NCBI GenBank assembly: GCA_018340375.1
Contig: JAFFJZ010000003.1
Span: forward strand, 29,574,001 to 29,638,000
DNA from: Gonatopus flavifemur
Lineage: Eukaryota; Arthropoda; Insecta; Hymenoptera; Dryinidae
Direction of reading: 5' to 3'
Length of the DNA stretch: 64,000 nt
The position numbers and the translations under genes are program-made. Below are positions 52,415 through 64,000 of this stretch, in pieces. Every line of letters starts with the position of its first letter. Within the stretch, counting starts at the first letter, position 1. The notes under the pieces were generated by a model. The model did not search any database. It saw only the letters and a list, made by a program, of their open reading frames with translations, and was not told the DNA's origin.

Positions 52415-55292
52415 ATGTTTGAATCTCCGAGAAGTTTGCAAGAAGTCTGTATTGATTTTATTTGTGATAATGTTCTTGCTTTATGCGAAGTACATCCTGG
52501 AGACACCAGTGAGCATTCTTTATCGACCGCTTGTGGTAAGGAAATGAATCAATGTTATTGTTATGATATATCGAGTGATAATAATTTCAATCCACAGAAC
52601 ATAAAGTGAAATGTAAAGTGAGTTATAACAATCCTGAAGTAGTGAATACAAATCGCTCGTCGAATTTGTCCAACGATGGGTCGCCAAGCCCCGCTACTAG
52701 ACTTAGTTTCAAACATCCCGATGCCTTCTTACCCGCCGAAGTTTCAGAACAATTACTTTCCACTCTTTGTGAGAAAAAAACTTTATCCGACTTGACTATT
52801 ACCCTGTTTGATTCAAAATCAACCAGATTAAGGTGATTAATACATAGATTCTCGATATTGATCGATTCGGTAATAATAATTGTAATTTTTGTTTTGTTTA
52901 GGCATGTCAGGCTTAAAGATGCATCAACTCTATCCGCTAAAGGATTAAAAGTATTGAAACAACATAAGATAGTAGATTTGATGGTAAATGGATTAAAGAT
53001 TACTGTTAACGAGCTATTAGGTTGTTTGGGGGATTGGAGTTTACAGAATTTAAGATCCTTGAGCGTCGCGAAAGGCAGCTTTATGGATTGTTCAAGGTAA
53101 TTGAAATTTTGAATCGCTACACGGATCGAATAGACCGACATTTCTAATCTGAATATTTTATTTGTATAGATTTTGCGTGGTTGTGGCTTTGAATAAATTG
53201 CGTGCTCTGCACACTCTAAACGTTTCGGGAACAGAATTTAATAATCATGCTTTAGAAATAGTTGTTGAAGACCTTCCGTTATTGGAAAGTTTAGATATAT
53301 CGTGTACACGCGTCGACGATATAACGCCATTGAAAAAGTGTAAGGATCGTTTAAAAACATTGACGATGTACAATTTAAAGATAAATGGATTTGGAAATTT
53401 CGAGTCCGTACTTTTGGAATTGAACGAATTAAGGAATTTGGATATCTCGGATGAAAAGGATTCGCATTTTTTCGAAATGTTTTCCCCGGCGAAACCAAAA
53501 ATCACGGACCTTTTGAGAGCGTATCATTGTATGCCACATTTAGTTAGTTTAGATTTATCAGGCAAGTATTCGAATGAATAAACTTTGTGCTTTATTAGAA
53601 AATGAGAGATATATATATATATATATTCTTTTTATCTTCAGGCAAAGATGACATAGTTACTAGAGATTTGAAAGAATTTGTCAAAGCGCATCCGTTTTTG
53701 AGATTTTTGGGACTCGTTCATTCTGACGCTTGTCACGACGATAGTTTTGTTAATCCATTAAACAAAGACTACAAACCAGATCTAGTGGTAAGTTGAAGTC
53801 GATATTTCATCCAACACGTGATATAACATGCAAATATTTGTGTTTGAGGTCAGTGGCATTGCAACGGAAAGTCAAATTCTAGAAGCATTGAGGAGATACA
53901 CTTCCCGACCTATTTACGTTCAAAAATGTTTATTCAATTTATTTCGTTTGACACCGAACTTCCTTGAACCCCGAGTCGATGTGATAAAGTTGGTATTGCC
54001 AGGAATGAGGGAACATCCTCAAGAATTTCGCGTTCAAATGGCAGCGACGGCATGTCTTTATAATCTTACGAAAGGAGAATTAGCCGTTATGATTCATCCA
54101 TCCATTCTCAAACAGATAGTTGATTTAACATTAACAGCTATGGAATCTTATCCTAATCATTATCAATTACAAAAGAACACATTATTGACTCTATGCAGTG
54201 ATAGAATCTTACAAGATGTTGCGTTTGATAAATACAGGTAAATTGATATTTATATATTTTTTCTTCTATTTTCATCACTCATTACGCCACCTTATTCCAT
54301 TGGACGAATTACAGATGCGCTAGATTGGTGATGAACTGTTTGTCAGCTTTCGACGATGCATCGATGAATCGAATGTCTGTAGCAATTTGCTCGATATTGG
54401 CAGCCAAAATTTCAACTGTAGAAACATCGATGCTCGGTGCTCAACCGCAGTACATGTCGAAACTTCTCACTATGGTTAAATCCAAAGTTCAATCAAAATC
54501 CGTCGATATTACGATGAAATTTACATTGAGCGCTTTGTGGAATTTAACTGACGAGAGTGCCACAACCTGTAAAGTATTCCTCGACGAAGGAGGGATGGAA
54601 CTGTTTCTCGAAGTTCTTGAAAGCTTCCAAGGTGAATGTAGCGTGGAAACGAAAGTACTTGGTCTTTTGAATAATATCGCAGAGGTTTGTATCTTACCAA
54701 ATATAAATTCATACAAATTCTCATAAAAATTGAAATTCCAGGTGGAATACCTTAGACCGAGGCTTATGAAGCAACGTTTTATAACGATGCTTTCTTTACT
54801 TTTGGATTCCGTGCACATCGACGTATCTTATTTCGCTGCAGGTATCGCGGCGCATTTGCTCAGCGACGGTCCAGAAGTTTGGATACCATCGTCCCAACCG
54901 ACCAGAGAACAATTATTAACTCAATTAGCTAACGCCGTAACGCATTGGCAGACTCCGCAAGGAGAAATGGTGGCTTACAGAAGTTTTCAACCATTTTTCC
55001 CACTTTTGAAATGTTCCGAGGCATATCCTGTCCAATTATGGGCCGTGTGGGCAATTTATCACGTGTGCACAAAAAATCGTAAGTGAAAAGACTTTGAAAT
55101 TTTCTTCACAACATTTTTGAACTTTGCTCTTTCCTGTTTTCAGCGAAACGTTATTGCAGTATGCTGATTAGAGAGGGTGGAATAGACACTTTAAAACAAT
55201 TGGAAAGAACTCACGCGGAAGATACATCGGAGCCTAGTCTAGGAAGTTTATGTCGAGCAATTCTTGAAACCCTTGAATCAAATTCTTGTTAA
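52415..55292 (+). CDS. ZER1: Protein zer-1 homologue (ZYG11/ZER1 family, CUL2 substrate receptor)
   Basis: Nine exons: 52415-52535, 52598-52832, 52902-53096, 53170-53561, 53642-53787, 53849-54237, 54315-54684, 54742-55078, 55144-55292. All phases match and give 777 residues, close to the family length. An N-terminal VHL-box-like helix (about 5-30, SLQEVCIDF) should bind elongin C. Leucine-rich repeats span roughly 115-345 (LESLDIS, LRNLDIS, LVSLDLSG). An armadillo-like solenoid fills 364-777 (ILEALRRYTSRPIYVQKCLF). Family knowledge: ZER1 and ZYG11B recruit CUL2 ligase to proteins with N-terminal glycine degrons. The first in-frame ATG is used; a five-codon upstream ORF starts at 52396. Intron 4 has a GC donor (CAG/GCAAGT at 53562), forced by phase. 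No gaps seen. Confidence 0.95.
53609..53626. repeat. (AT)n in zer-1 intron 4
   Basis: Nine AT units inside the GC-AG intron, close to the acceptor. Confidence 0.85.
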
Positions 55293-58200
55293 CAATAACG
55301 ATTGCCTTCCAAAATTGAAAAGTGAGTACCAACCGTTGGTATGCTAGTCAATGTTTATCTCAATACAATCATGTATTTTGTTCCTTAGACCAAATATTAC
55401 AAAACTCATAATATGCATGTCGAAAGTTTATATTTTTATCCAAGAGCAAAGAAATTGGCGGTAGAGAAAAAGAGATCAATTTTGTTTCGAAGTTTATCAA
55501 TTCAATGTGAAAAGAATTTTACATACGTAGGACAAAATTCAATAAATTTGCATTTTCTCCGCACATTTGGAACCTCGAAACAGAGTTTTATCTTTCTATT
55601 GTTTCTTCCTTTTTGAAAATAATAACTTGATGTTACATGTTATTCATGCTCGATGGATATAATATTGTGGACCTGAATAATCTCATTTATTATGCAATCA
55701 TTTTTGTAAACGAGGAGAACAGGTGTTGAAAACTTTATCTAGTTTTTTCGAATCATTGCATAAATGTTAAAAACTTGGTCGAATCTTTGACATGAGATTA
55801 ATTAAAAAGCATTGTTACGAATATGAAATGTTAATTATATTAACGTATTATAGAATAGGGGAGAGTCGGCAGTGTTTCTGAATCTAAATTTGATCCAAAC
55901 AATGGAATTTCTCATCTTCCAAAACAATACTTTATATTCGGAAGACGATAGTAAAAATATCGATTTGTGTTCAACTCACAAAATTCAGTTTCCTGTTTAT
56001 TTAATTTTGTACTCATGAAAAATTAATGCCAAACTAATTTGGAGTTGAAAAACAACAATTTTGATCATTTTTGCACCAGTTTAAACAATATTCTCTAGAA
56101 TAATAATAATATATTCCTTTCTTTTTAAGATACTGACATGCATAGAAAATGGTGACCCAAGTTATCTGCCAAAGAGGGTGCCTTAAGCCAAATGTCGAGA
56201 CAACTGATTTTCAAGTTGAATTTTTGAAGCAGAAGAGTCATACTTTGATACTACTTCATGTAATTTTTCGATTCTTCATTGTGTACTCGCCAAACAAAAA
56301 ATAGGAAACGAAAATTGGCCCAAGGCTGCAGACTCTTCCCTACTTTGTTGCAATCAACACGAAAGATTTGACTAATATTTACTTGAAGAAATCAAAGCTT
56401 TGATTTGCAAAAAAATATGCAATCTTATCAAAATAAGATTTGATATTACAACATTCATGAAACTGAACCTCTTCATTGGCTCGTAATATACAATTTTTTG
56501 ATATAAATTTTCAAATTTGAAATGATTCTTCTCGCTGATATCTTTCAGTATCGTTTTTCCAGTGCATCAGTAGTAGATAAAAATTGAATAGAACGTTCAA
56601 TAAAAAAAAATAAATGCTGATCAAAACACAATTAATTAAGAATTGTAAACATCGATTGATTGAGTTTCTTTCTAAACAAAGCTACTCGCTTACAAGTACG
56701 AAACGAAGTTTATTTGTACAATATTTTCAACAATATTACATTCAATTGATATTTGATATATAGATAGATAACGTGTAAATAAATTAGATATAATTTATAA
56801 TTCTATTGACATTTGAACAGTAAAATATTTCATTTGTTTTCTCTGTTGTTACTGTCTTATCATACACGATGATCAGATGACTCAAACCAAAAGAGAAAAC
56901 ATATGACATTTTTATTGAAAAAATTATATATATTATATATGAAAAAAAAAGCTTTTATAATCTAATAAAAATTCAGGTCCTCAATGTATAACGCATTTTG
57001 TTTTGCTTTTGATTTTTTTTATCAAGAAAACATGATTGATTCGATGATAAAAAAGAATGATTAAAAAAAAAATCAACCTGCATTTCTGATGCGCTAAAAA
57101 GAAAAAAAAAAGAGAACAAAATTAAATGGATCTGAAATTAGAAATATGATAATATTGAAATTATATCTGTTATTAAAATATTATTAATTTATATGCAAAA
57201 TCTATTCTTCTGGTCTTACAAGAAGAGGTCACGATCTTCCCCTCGTCTACGTTGTTTAAGAAACTGTGATCCATTCGTGCTCCTCCGAGAAAAGCAATTT
57301 TAATACAAATTTTTAATAAAATATGCCACTTATTTCACAGTTTCAGAAATATCGATGAAGAAAAGATTGCGATCTCTTGTTGTTAATATTGAACGTTAAT
57401 CTCGTATGTAAACAAAAGTTAATTACCAACGCGGTAGGTTAATAAACAAATTCCAGATAACATGATATATGTGTTTAATAAATCCTTATCACAATAATTT
57501 CGATGTAATAAGCAATTGAATCGTTATTTGAATTAACGAACTATAGAGCTGTGCTTTTATTTTGTATTTTTGTCAAGATATGCGATCATGTTACGTAGAA
57601 AATCTTCATTATTAAATCCCCCCCCGGGATGCTTTGTATGAATAAGATTTTGTATTAATCTTATTGGGAGAGGCAAAATTTCACACGAAGTATAGAGAGT
57701 TTTGTTTTTCAATTTCTTTTTAATACTTGTGTATTATTATTTTGAAAAAAGCGTGAGCCTTTAGAAACGTTTGAATAATGTTGATGAACTTTTTCCGAAA
57801 CTGGTATGTTACTACTTGGTGCTCGTGAGATGTGCGTGAAAAGAAAAAGAATGTATCTATCCATGAGTGTGGGGAGCCAATGCCGACGATTTTAAAACGA
57901 AAAATGTCGCGTGTGCATCAGTTTCGAGAACGTATAGCTCTTACCATTGTAAAATTGTTTATTATATTCATTTATCATGCTAAAATATACTTTCTTTCAG
58001 ACTGTACAGGCTATATTTCTTCTATTCTCCAACGTTTTTATTATCCCAAATTCAATATATCTTTTCAATCCTATAAAGACATTTTAAAAATCAACGTTTT
58101 TCAGACTTTCGAATCCTTCAGATTTCTTGAGCCTGCTTGAATAATCGAGTACGTTCTATCGAATGGCGATGAGGTCAATTTTTGGTACTATATCTAATAA

Positions 58201-58746
58201 GGAAATTGATCATTTACATAAAAAAATCCGATTTCATTAATGAAACATGATACATTTTTGCAGATTTGATTTATTTATATGAGAAAAACAAACTCTTATC
58301 CGAACGATTTTCCAGGAAAATATCGCCAATGATCTTGAAAATGAATTCCAACTGCTCTTAGCGTAGCCCAGAAACAACGATGAAGACATGGCAGTAGTTG
58401 GACAATTTTGATTAACGATATCTTTCGTCTGGCCTCAAAGAAAGAAATTCATGGACGTCGAGTCTAAGGATCGAAGTGGCCACGATGCAGGACTTCCTCT
58501 TCCGAGTCATGGTCTTAGAAACAGATTATCGATGAAGTCTCAAACAACCATCTTACTGCAATCACTACATCGTCTTATAGTAGTTGGTGAAAGATGTTTT
58601 TGTTTAGAACAGCATCGAAAATGTTCTAACATCCAATGAAACACACCACATGCGTTGAATATTCACGTTTGCTGGTGCCCAATTATGGAAATTGTAATTA
58701 CATCGGTCCAGAGAATCGATCGATGGAACTTGAGGTTCTTGATTAA
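55293..58746. other. Gene-free, transposon-poor stretch after zer-1
   Basis: Begins with the zer-1 3'UTR (AATAAA at 55541-55546). No element with terminal repeats is seen. A less AT-rich island near 57216-57290 is open on the minus strand and could be an exon end. Confidence 0.4.
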
Positions 58747-59232
58747 GGGGATATTAGCGGTGTGGCAGCAGCCAAAGCGTTCATGACAAATTACAGGCAT
58801 GTGCTTCGGTTTGATAAAAGTATCTCTCTGTCAGGGCTGGGCATGTATTTGAAACACAATTATGCAAAAAAGGTATTGGAAATAAATTTGGTACTTCGTA
58901 TTTTGAATTTACAATACATTTCCTGTAGTATTTGGTATTTCAAATACATCTTTCTGAGTATTTTGACTAATTCTCATATATTTGAAGAAAGCACTTCAAA
59001 CATCAAATGCTAAAGGAAATATGTTTTAAATGTGAGATATATAACACTGGTTTTTATTCCAATACGTATTTAGAATGATTGTATTTCAAATAACTTGCCC
59101 AGCCCTGCTCTCTGTACAGCACTTCTTTGATTCAAGTAGGAGTGCTGTACAGAGCAATATTTCATTAAATTGAAGCGTTTATTTGTGATTTGTGACAAGC
59201 GATTTAGCTGTAGCCACGCCGCTAGTATCCCG
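58747..59232. mobile_element. Host MITE, GGGGATA ends, TTAA TSD
   Basis: Left GGGGATATTAGCGGTGTGGC pairs with the right arm; TTAA at 58743-58746 and 59233-59236. Related in its ends to 37371-37738. Interrupted by 58832-59107. Confidence 0.72.
58832..59107. mobile_element. hAT MITE, CAGGGCTGGGCA ends, 8-bp TSD CTCTCTGT
   Basis: Ends CAGGGCTGGGCA and CCCAGCCCTG; CTCTCTGT at 58824-58831 and 59108-59115. Interior repeats GTATTTGAAATAC-like words. Confidence 0.87.
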
Positions 59233-59236
59233 TTAA

Positions 59237-62200
59237 TAATCATAGGCTAAAATCAATGCATTTTATAAACTTATAGATCAAGATAGATAAAGATTCAATC
59301 GGTTCAGATGAACATCAATCATTTTATAAGTCAAGAAAAATCTTTATTCACCATAAAATCATTTTACATTTCTGTTTTACATGTTTTATTTTGTATGAGC
59401 TTCTTTTCTTTTTTTTCAATAGAGCGTAAAAATTGTTCGTGAAATTTGCATTATTTATCATCACCGATTTGATGCTGATGCTGCGCTGCACCTGCAAAAT
59501 ACTTAGCGACATGGAAGTAGGATTGCAAAACATGTATGTGTGTTGTGAAACAAATCGGCTCTCCTCCTAACGTCAGTAGTAACACAATGGATTAATAACA
59601 GCTTCAAAATCAAGATCTTACGTACACGTATATATCTTACAAATTAGTGGCCACACGGGTTTTTTCTTTCAACTGATGTACTATTAGTCATCAAATAAAT
59701 GAAAGTTGCTGTCTCGTGATATCTTGCATTATGCTTGTAATTTCAATTTTCAAGAGAAATGCTAACTGTCAATATTGTTCATCATTCTCATCTTATAGCA
59801 ACTTTCATTTACCACACGTACAAAATATACTACGAATTATAGTTACATGATATTATTCTAGACATTCATCACATTGTAGTTCAATTATATTTTTTCTTTT
59901 TCTCTCGTATTGTCTTGAATAACGTACACTTGCTGACGGGATGGTGAAAACTAAATATAAAAATAAAAATAAATGAGGACTTGGTTGGGATCACCAAGGC
60001 ATTCGGGAAAGGTTTAAGGAAAAATTTGGATTTTCTCTCTAAGGTCTTACGACAACGAAGGAAGAAGTCTTGAAGAATAATCAGTTAATCGCACGATAAA
60101 GAATGTTGAGAGGATATTGTAGAGTTGGATACGAAGGAATACAAATTAACCAACACCACTGATATCGATTACTTTTTTTTTTTCTTTTAAAATGAAGTAG
60201 GGGTGACGAAGAACGATGACTTGGAAGTACAGGAAAAATTTTTGAAACAGAGTAAAAGGGGAAATAATCAGTGTTCGAATGGTATATTGTACTGTACTGT
60301 ATCAAACCGCAAAGAATAATGAAATGAAAGATGGGTTATCAGGATGAATAAGGGAACTATAAACCAAGTCCATATTTAGGAGATCAACCAAAACCAAGTG
60401 AATAAAAATGTTTGACACTGATTTCATTATTATTAATTACTTCTGCATACGTGTTTTACATGTTTCTTTTCATTTTTCTATCTCTTTATGCCTCCTTTTA
60501 CGATCAATTTAATCGTATCTCTCTAATATTAAATTGATATTTATAGATATATTTTAAACATTCATCCGTTATTTATGATATTCAATGTTGAGGAACGAGC
60601 GGTGTTTTCTTTTTTATTTTATTCCATATAATATATACAATAACGAGTCTCGTTTGAATTGAGTTCATAGATTTCCTACATGAATAATGACATATTTTAC
60701 AACAATATAGTAGTGTAATTTTATATATCTTTTATCATTTGTACACAAAATCGTGTATTAACAATTCTTTCCAGACGCATTTTATTTCTGTTGAAGAACT
60801 TAAAAAAAACGTGATACCGAGAAGAGGAAAACAACGAAACAAAAGTGTCAGGGAGAATCCATCGGGAGGAAAGAAAACACTCCGATTTGAGAGGTAAATT
60901 TTGTATAATTGTTGTAAACATATGTTGGTTATTGATTATAATAAGGTATGAAAAAACTGTACTTTTTGTTATTATTGTATCAACAAAAAAGAATGTTAAT
61001 GAAGCAGAAAGAGAGAGAGAGACAGACAGAGAAAGTTACAAGTAGATGTTTTGTTTCAAAGTCGTTGAAAATTAATTTGAAACTAGACCACATTCAGCAC
61101 CGAATAAAATTTGTATAAAAAGTCGTAAAAATAAATATGGTTTAACATATTTTTCAATCATATTCTTTTCTTTTTTTTTTTATATATAAAAAAAATAATG
61201 ATATATATTGATTTATCCAGTCGCACGAAGACCGTATAATGAATGCGTTGAATGTGTTTCGAACATATGTACGTATATACAATATTAGGAACGATAACTT
61301 TAATGCTGACTTTGCGGTTCGCAAAGTCCCAGTAACGAATCAAATTACATCCTGCTCTGTTGCTGTCGTTGCTACTGCTGCTACCGCAGTATTTAATCCA
61401 AGAAACTCCTTTCTTCTCACAAAGTTACCGGACCCGCGTCGTATACATGCATAATACATCCATACAAATGTTGTAATAACGGAATAAAAAAAGAACATAT
61501 ATTTATATACATATTCATTGAACTACAATGATGAATGCTCGCTGCTGATCTACACATGTACTCGATAATGGTTGTTTTTACTAAAATCAAATATAATTAA
61601 TTGTGCCCATCTTTTTTTTTTCTCTCCAATCATTTTTTTTTCTTTTGACATGAAGCTTTTTTTTTGTCTTTTCTCTTTCCTTTTTTTCTTTTCTTTTCTT
61701 TTTCTTTTTCTTTTTCTTTTTCTTTTCTTTTCTTTTCTTTTCTTTTCTTTTTTTCCCATCGTATGAGTTTTTTTTTCTGTGGACATATCATAAGAAGCGA
61801 CTTGAATATACTTGATCAACAAATTAAACTGCACTGCAAATTTATTTGAATTTGTAAGATTTATGTAGTCTCGTGGCAAAATGTTTTATTACATTAAAAC
61901 TTACAATTTCAAACATTACCAATTTATTCTGTAAATGACGATTACAGTTCATAAAGTTGAATCGTGATACACAATGTTCGCGCGTTTGAAGGCGTTGTGG
62001 AAATGAAATATGTTATCATTCGTAAGAACTTTTGTCGCAGTTATTATGTCCGTGGTATTACATTTCAACTTTATTTCGAAAAATCCATACAACAAAGCAC
62101 GGGGGAGAATATTTGTTTCTTTAGACAGAAAAAAAAAGCGTTAATTATTGTTGTGGGTAGATTTTTGTGTACAAAGCGTACAAAGAACATGAAAATGAAA

Positions 62201-62529
62201 ATTTTTCATAGATTTCTCACGTAAATCGTGGTAAAAAGAGTGTGTCAATTGTTTGACTTGTTTTTAATATGTATAATCAATGTTTCGAATAATATTTTAC
62301 TTGGTATTGCTTTTCATTGCTTTGTTGTTTGATTTTTTTCGGTTCAATACACATTTCTCAAAGTATTCAAAATACTTGTATGTCCCTTAATAGTATTGAA
62401 TTTTATTTGGTAATTGAATGTATACAATAGGATCTCTTAAATATTTACAGCCAATGCAATAAATTTGTTTATAAAAATACTTTAAATAGAACAAAGTGGA
62501 AATTAGAATGATTGTAAATCAAAACTTAC
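59237..62529. other. Gene-free stretch downstream of PABPN1
   Basis: Could hold a long PABPN1 3'UTR on the minus strand, since a donor at 62529 implies more exons. No transposon ends seen. A minus frame ending at 59451 is noted among the findings. Confidence 0.35.
61681..61755. repeat. (TTTTC)n low-complexity tract
   Basis: About 75 bases of TTTTC and TTTTTC units; purine-rich on the minus strand. Confidence 0.9.
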
Positions 62530-62568
62530 CTTGACATCTGCTGGATAAGCAGTAGTCCTTTAGAACGG

Positions 62569-63984
62569 TCAATATGGCATATAATAACCACGCCTGTAAC
62601 TCCTGAACAGCAAAGAAAAAACAGATCAGTCGGAAGTTTTCAACATATACAGCAGAATTCTGCCATACCAAGCAAAAATATTGCCAACTCAACACTCGTT
62701 TGAACAAAAAAAAAACGAAAAAAAAAAACTACTCTGCATGATTTAATTGATATTTTGGCAATCAGGAATATATTCTTCTCATTTTTGTGGGAAATGTCTG
62801 TAAATGCAGTAAAGAGTACGTCTAAAAATTGAGTCAACAACCTTTTTGCTTGGCACGATAGAATCGCTACAAAATGTTTTTTTTGTTGATATTCACCTAG
62901 GTCGTCTCGTGGGTCTATAACCGAAGTACGCGCTACCCCGAATGATTCCTCTTGTAACACCTCTGTAGCCTCTGACACCCCTAGGACCCCTGAAACAATA
63001 TCAAACGATTTATGAAAACAAATTTATGCAATTTTTTAAGGGTGTCCCCTGGTCGATTTTTTCCCCAAAAAACTACTATATCGTTTCAACCGTTTTACAT
63101 TGTTAGAATTCAATTAATTACAATGATCTTTAGATCAAAAACTTCAAAATAATAGAGCAAATGTGCAGCAAATTGTTAAAAACGTACAACAACAGTTTGA
63201 AGCAATTTGTAGAGACGTTGCGTTACCAAATGCGCAACAATATGCTGTAAATCTAGGATTTTAGCTTGAGTTGTTATCGTGTTGCTAGGAAGTTGCTCGG
63301 TTTTATAAAACTCTCAATTACATGCGTAGAAAATTCCCAGCAACTTTGCGTCAACTTGATAAACAACGGTTGCACAGCAAATTTAGTTGTATGGGAAATC
63401 AGAGAAGCCAGCTCTGGTCTGAAAATAATTGTACACGAGTTATATTTGTTATAATATAAAAAGAACTAAATCGAGGTTTCTAATTGCCTGGTAACAAAAT
63501 TTCGCTCTAATTAATTATAATGATTCAGTTCAACCACAAACAGACCAGACCCGGATTATTTGATCAATTTTAAATGTTTTGATGTATTTAATTGAATATT
63601 GATACCGAAAAAATGGTTGAAACGATCTAGTAATTTTTTAGTGGAAAAATTAACCAGATCACTCCTTTTTCAAATCTAGCCATTGAATCAATGAATTCAG
63701 AAATAAATAAGTATAAAATATATTTTCATTCTTTTGAATTACCTGTTCGTCATTGACATTCCTGGTCTATTTGTTCTCTTGGGCATTACTTTGATTTGAC
63801 GTCCCCTAAACATAGATTCGTCCATGGCCATAGCCGTTGTTACCGAATCTCTTTCCGCAAATTCGATATAAGCAAAACCCTTGGGATGTCCGTCAAATTT
63901 ATTACATAAAATCGTGACTCTATTAACACTTCCACACCCATGAAAGTGTTGTTCTAACTCTTCGGCGGTGGCTCCGTAATCAAC
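62569..63984 (-). CDS. Pabp2: Nuclear poly(A)-binding protein PABPN1/Pabp2, C-terminal part
   Basis: Three exons visible: 63743-63984, 62897-62989 and 62569-62602; the N-terminus lies beyond the right edge. The first encodes most of the RRM, with RNP1 KGFAYIEF and the family signature [17 protein letters not shown]. The second encodes an Arg/Gly/Tyr-rich tail ([11 protein letters not shown]). The third adds [10 protein letters not shown], matching the YYAPY-type ending of this family. Family knowledge: PABPN1 binds growing poly(A) tails, stimulates poly(A) polymerase and sets tail length in the nucleus; the arginine-rich tail is methylated. The last donor (CCTAG/GTGAAT) runs straight into TGA if the intron is retained. 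A further donor at 62529 (CAAG/GTAAGT) implies a 3'UTR intron. Confidence 0.93.
63140..63395. repeat. GTTGC/GCAAC motif repeat in a PABPN1 intron
   Basis: Many GCAAC and GTTGC words; the right end TTTAGTTGTATGGG matches the CCCATACA type of terminus. The left end is not clear. Confidence 0.45.
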
Positions 63985-64000
63985 CTGTTACAATTGATGA

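Noticed and set aside
58451..58639. 62-residue plus-strand frame starting MDVESKDRSG
   Set aside because: No splice partner, domain or family recognised; kept only as part of the gene-free stretch.
61550..61879. Lysine-rich 109-residue frame on the minus strand
   Set aside because: It translates the (TTTTC)n tract; low complexity with no sign of coding.

Overview
The window looks like nuclear DNA of an insect. It is AT-rich, its genes carry many short introns with GT-AG ends, and the proteins are typical of insects: a DH-PH RhoGEF with long disordered N-terminal exons, a COA3 to mtTFB1 gene pair arranged as in Drosophila, eEF1-beta, an eight-unit polyubiquitin, a zer-1 protein and PABPN1. 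I cannot fix the order from sequence alone; a hymenopteran is a guess. Nothing prokaryotic, no CRISPR array, no tRNA or rRNA and no viral gene was recognised.

Layout. 1-11677: no coding exon recognised; small inverted-repeat transposons, several nested. 11678-31627 (+): RhoGEF gene, twelve exons assembled with consistent reading phase, including a 12.9 kb intron (14155-27053) full of transposons and one broken mariner. 32533-34290 (-): mtTFB1 and, just upstream, COA3, convergent with the RhoGEF. 34.9-38.5 kb: more inverted-repeat elements. 38988-41781 (+): eEF1-beta, three exons. 42-46 kb: repeats, including a three-level nest. 46636-48465 (-): polyubiquitin with a 2.9 kb 5'UTR intron that carries a 9-bp-TSD element. 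52415-55292 (+): zer-1, nine exons, one with a GC-AG intron. 55.3-62.5 kb: few transposons, no gene identified. 62569 to past the right edge (-): 3' half of PABPN1.

The genes are housekeeping and do not form a pathway: translation (eEF1-beta, PABPN1), protein turnover (ubiquitin, zer-1 as a CUL2 receptor), mitochondrial expression and respiration (mtTFB1, COA3), and Rho signalling.

The most unusual content is the transposon fraction. About 40 short inverted-repeat elements sort by termini and target-site duplications (TSDs): CACTG/CACGG ends with 2-bp TSDs that are almost always pyrimidine-purine; CCC...GGG ends with unrestricted 2-bp TSDs; hAT-like 8 bp; MULE-like 9 bp; PIF/Harbinger-like TAA or TTA; and GGGGATA ends with 4-bp TSDs. 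Many have interiors built almost wholly from a degenerate short palindrome, a different one in each family (AACGTT, GAATTC, AGCT, ATCCGGAT, GTTAC/GTAAC and others). Nesting in palindromic hosts lets the empty site be read from the opposite host arm, which confirms the 2-bp TSDs.
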